Source: Acidobacteriota bacterium (GTDB lineage: Bacteria; Acidobacteriota; Terriglobia; Terriglobales; Acidobacteriaceae). From it: DNA of 64,000 nt. Of this stretch, positions 62,578 to 64,000 are shown piece after piece. Under the pieces are notes generated by a model. It saw only the letters and a list, made by a program, of their open reading frames with translations, made no database searches and was not told the DNA's origin. Position 1 is the stretch's first letter, and each line of letters opens with the position of its first letter. A program made the translations under genes and the position numbers. The stretch spans positions 1-64,000 of the forward strand of contig JAJXZL010000028.1 of assembly GCA_021780075.1 (NCBI GenBank), read 5' to 3'.

Positions 62578-64000
62578 TTGAAACTCACCCTCGTCGATTG
62601 GCTGATCATGCTGCTGTACTTCGTGTTTGTGCTGGGCATCGGCTTTGCCCTGAAGCGCTACATGAAGACGAGCAAGGACTTTTTCCAGGCAGGCCGCGCG
62701 CTGCCCGCGTGGATCTGCGGACTGGCCTTCATCAGCGCCAACCTCGGCGCGCAGGAAGTAATCGGCATGGGCGCTTCCGGCGCCAAATACGGCCTTGAGA
62801 CGGCGCATTTCTACGGCATCGGCGCCATTCCGGCGATGATCTTCGTGGGTATCTTCATGATGCCGTTCTACTACGGCTCCAAGGCGCGCTCAGTGCCGGA
62901 GTTTCTGCGGCTGCGCTTTGACGAGAAGACGCGCGCTCTTAATGCCTGCTCGTTTGCGGTGATGACGGTGTTCAGCTCCGGCATCTCGATGTACGCCATG
63001 GCGCGGCTGATTCAGGCGCTGCACATTTTCGATGGGCTGTTTATGGCGCTGGGCTGGCCGACGCAGGGCATCTTTACTTTTTCCATCGTGCTGTCGGCTG
63101 TGATCGTGCTGCTCTATATCTTTCTAGGCGGGCTCACCAGCGCCATTTACAACGAGGTGCTTCAGTTCTTCCTTATCATCGCCGGCTTTCTTCCGCTGGT
63201 TCTGCTGGGGCTCAAGAATATCGGCGGCTGGGGCGGACTGAAAGCCGCGCTGCCGGTGGCCTACATGCACGAGTGGAAAGGCGTGATGCACGCACACACC
63301 AATCCCATGGGAATCGAGATCATTGGTCTTGGCATGGGGCTTGGGTTTGTGCTCGGCTCTGGCTACTGGTGCACGGACTTCCTGGTGATTCAGACTGCGA
63401 TGGCATCGAAGGATATGGAGTCGGCACGCAGGGTTCCGCTGATTGCAGCGGTTCCCAAAATGTTCTTCCCGTTTCTGGTGATTCTCCCCGGCCTTCTGGC
63501 GATTGGCCTGCCAACGCCGCACACAACGACCGTCGTCCGCAATGAAGCCGGAGTGATCTATCACGACACGACCGTTGTTCCCAAGGAAGCTGAGGAGGGT
63601 CGCGGACTGGTTCCGGCCAAGATGAACCCCGTGACCGGCAAGCCCATGCTCGACGTCAACGGCAATCCGCTGCTGGACTACGACATGGCCACGCCGAATA
63701 TGCTGCTGCACTTTTTTCCCACGGGCATCCTGGGACTGGGACTTACGGCGCTGATGGCCAGCTTTATGAGCGGCATGGCGGGCAACGTCACGGCATTCAA
63801 CACCGTGTTCACCTACGATCTCTACCAGTCTTATATTCACAAGGGCGCAAGCGACCGGCATTACATGGCGGTGGGCCGATGGGCTACGGTCGGCGGCATT
63901 CTATTTTCGATTGCGACGGCGTTTGCCGCCATCAACTTCAACAACATTATGGACACGCTGCAACTGGTCTTCTCGTTTGTGAATGCGCCGTTGTTCGCGA
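62578..64000 (+). CDS. Sodium/solute symporter (SSS family), 3' end beyond the window
   Basis: At least 474 residues, running off the window. The TTG start at 62578 has AAGGAG six bases away and gives a first membrane helix (DWLIMLLYFVFVLGIGFALK). SSS features follow: FFQAGRALPAWICGLAFISA, GMGASGAKYGLETAHFYGIG, and FLRLRFDEKTRAL. It imports a small solute, often a sugar, with sodium. A loop of ~60 residues (~315-380: RNEAGVIYHDTTVVPKEAE) is longer than usual. The substrate is unknown. Confidence 0.92.
   Translation, partial: MKLTLVDWLIMLLYFVFVLGIGFALKRYMKTSKDFFQAGRALPAWICGLAFISANLGAQEVIGMGASGAKYGLETAHFYGIGAIPAMIFVGIFMMPFYYGSKARSVPEFLRLRFDEKTRALNACSFAVMTVFSSGISMYAMARLIQALHIFDGLFMALGWPTQGIFTFSIVLSAVIVLLYIFLGGLTSAIYNEVLQFFLIIAGFLPLVLLGLKNIGGWGGLKAALPVAYMHEWKGVMHAHTNPMGIEIIGLGMGLGFVLGSGYWCTDFLVIQTAMASKDMESARRVPLIAAVPKMFFPFLVILPGLLAIGLPTPHTTTVVRNEAGVIYHDTTVVPKEAEEGRGLVPAKMNPVTGKPMLDVNGNPLLDYDMATPNMLLHFFPTGILGLGLTALMASFMSGMAGNVTAFNTVFTYDLYQSYIHKGASDRHYMAVGRWATVGGILFSIATAFAAINFNNIMDTLQLVFSFVNAPLFA

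Overview
The window looks like about 64 kb of a GC-rich, Gram-negative-type chromosome, most probably an acidobacterium of the Terriglobia group. This is judged from the style of the housekeeping proteins: a zinc-ribbon MscL, a type I beta DAHP synthase, an alpha-2-macroglobulin/DUF1175 block, a cytochrome c maturation operon and a PSMA-like M28 peptidase. No rRNA or clear taxonomic marker is present, so this placement is an inference.

Layout. (1) 1-2.1 kb: a globin-sensor/GAF/EAL signalling protein with a damaged or out-of-frame 5' end. (2) 2.1-8.7 kb: a small accessory element with tyrosine recombinases at both ends (3.4-4.4 kb minus, 7.5-8.6 kb plus). Between them lie small minus-strand cargo genes: a lipoprotein, small membrane and acidic proteins, a zinc-ribbon/XRE regulator and decayed genes. 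(3) 9.0-18.0 kb: core-like envelope genes. DUF1175, a thioester alpha-2-macroglobulin and a membrane protein are translationally coupled on the plus strand. They converge on a coupled PBP transpeptidase and SpoIID-type protein on the minus strand.

(4) 18.0-45.0 kb: a defence-rich island whose right end is a P4-type integrase beside tRNA-Phe. Going right to left it holds an AlpA-like regulator, then an operon of PLD/SNF2 helicase, type III DNA methyltransferase, AlbA_2 protein and a type III Res cut off before its nuclease domain. Next comes a mosaic of gene fragments, a solo Mrr-like endonuclease preceded by 18-bp-period repeats, an MNT/HEPN toxin-antitoxin pair, and a three-gene operon of a four-helix membrane protein and two very large STAND NTPases. 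Both STAND proteins carry variant nuclease-like N-termini. This operon is my best candidate for an undescribed system.

(5) 45.0-64.0 kb: core genes. They include a secreted adenosine deaminase, PepSY-like and YjbR proteins, a saccharopine-dehydrogenase-like enzyme, and a long minus-strand run ccmE-ccmA-ybaK-ccmB-higB-higA-ccmC-ccmD-aroF-beta-propeller lipoprotein. After these come an M28 peptidase, an MFS exporter, mscL, two small membrane proteins, mtnA and a sodium/solute symporter that runs off the window.

How the parts work together: the ccm genes export and load haem for periplasmic c-type cytochromes, and a HigBA module sits inside that operon. The alpha-2-macroglobulin, PBP and SpoIID genes form a periplasmic wall-guarding or wall-remodelling neighbourhood. 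The island layers several probable anti-phage modules, at least one of them visibly broken.
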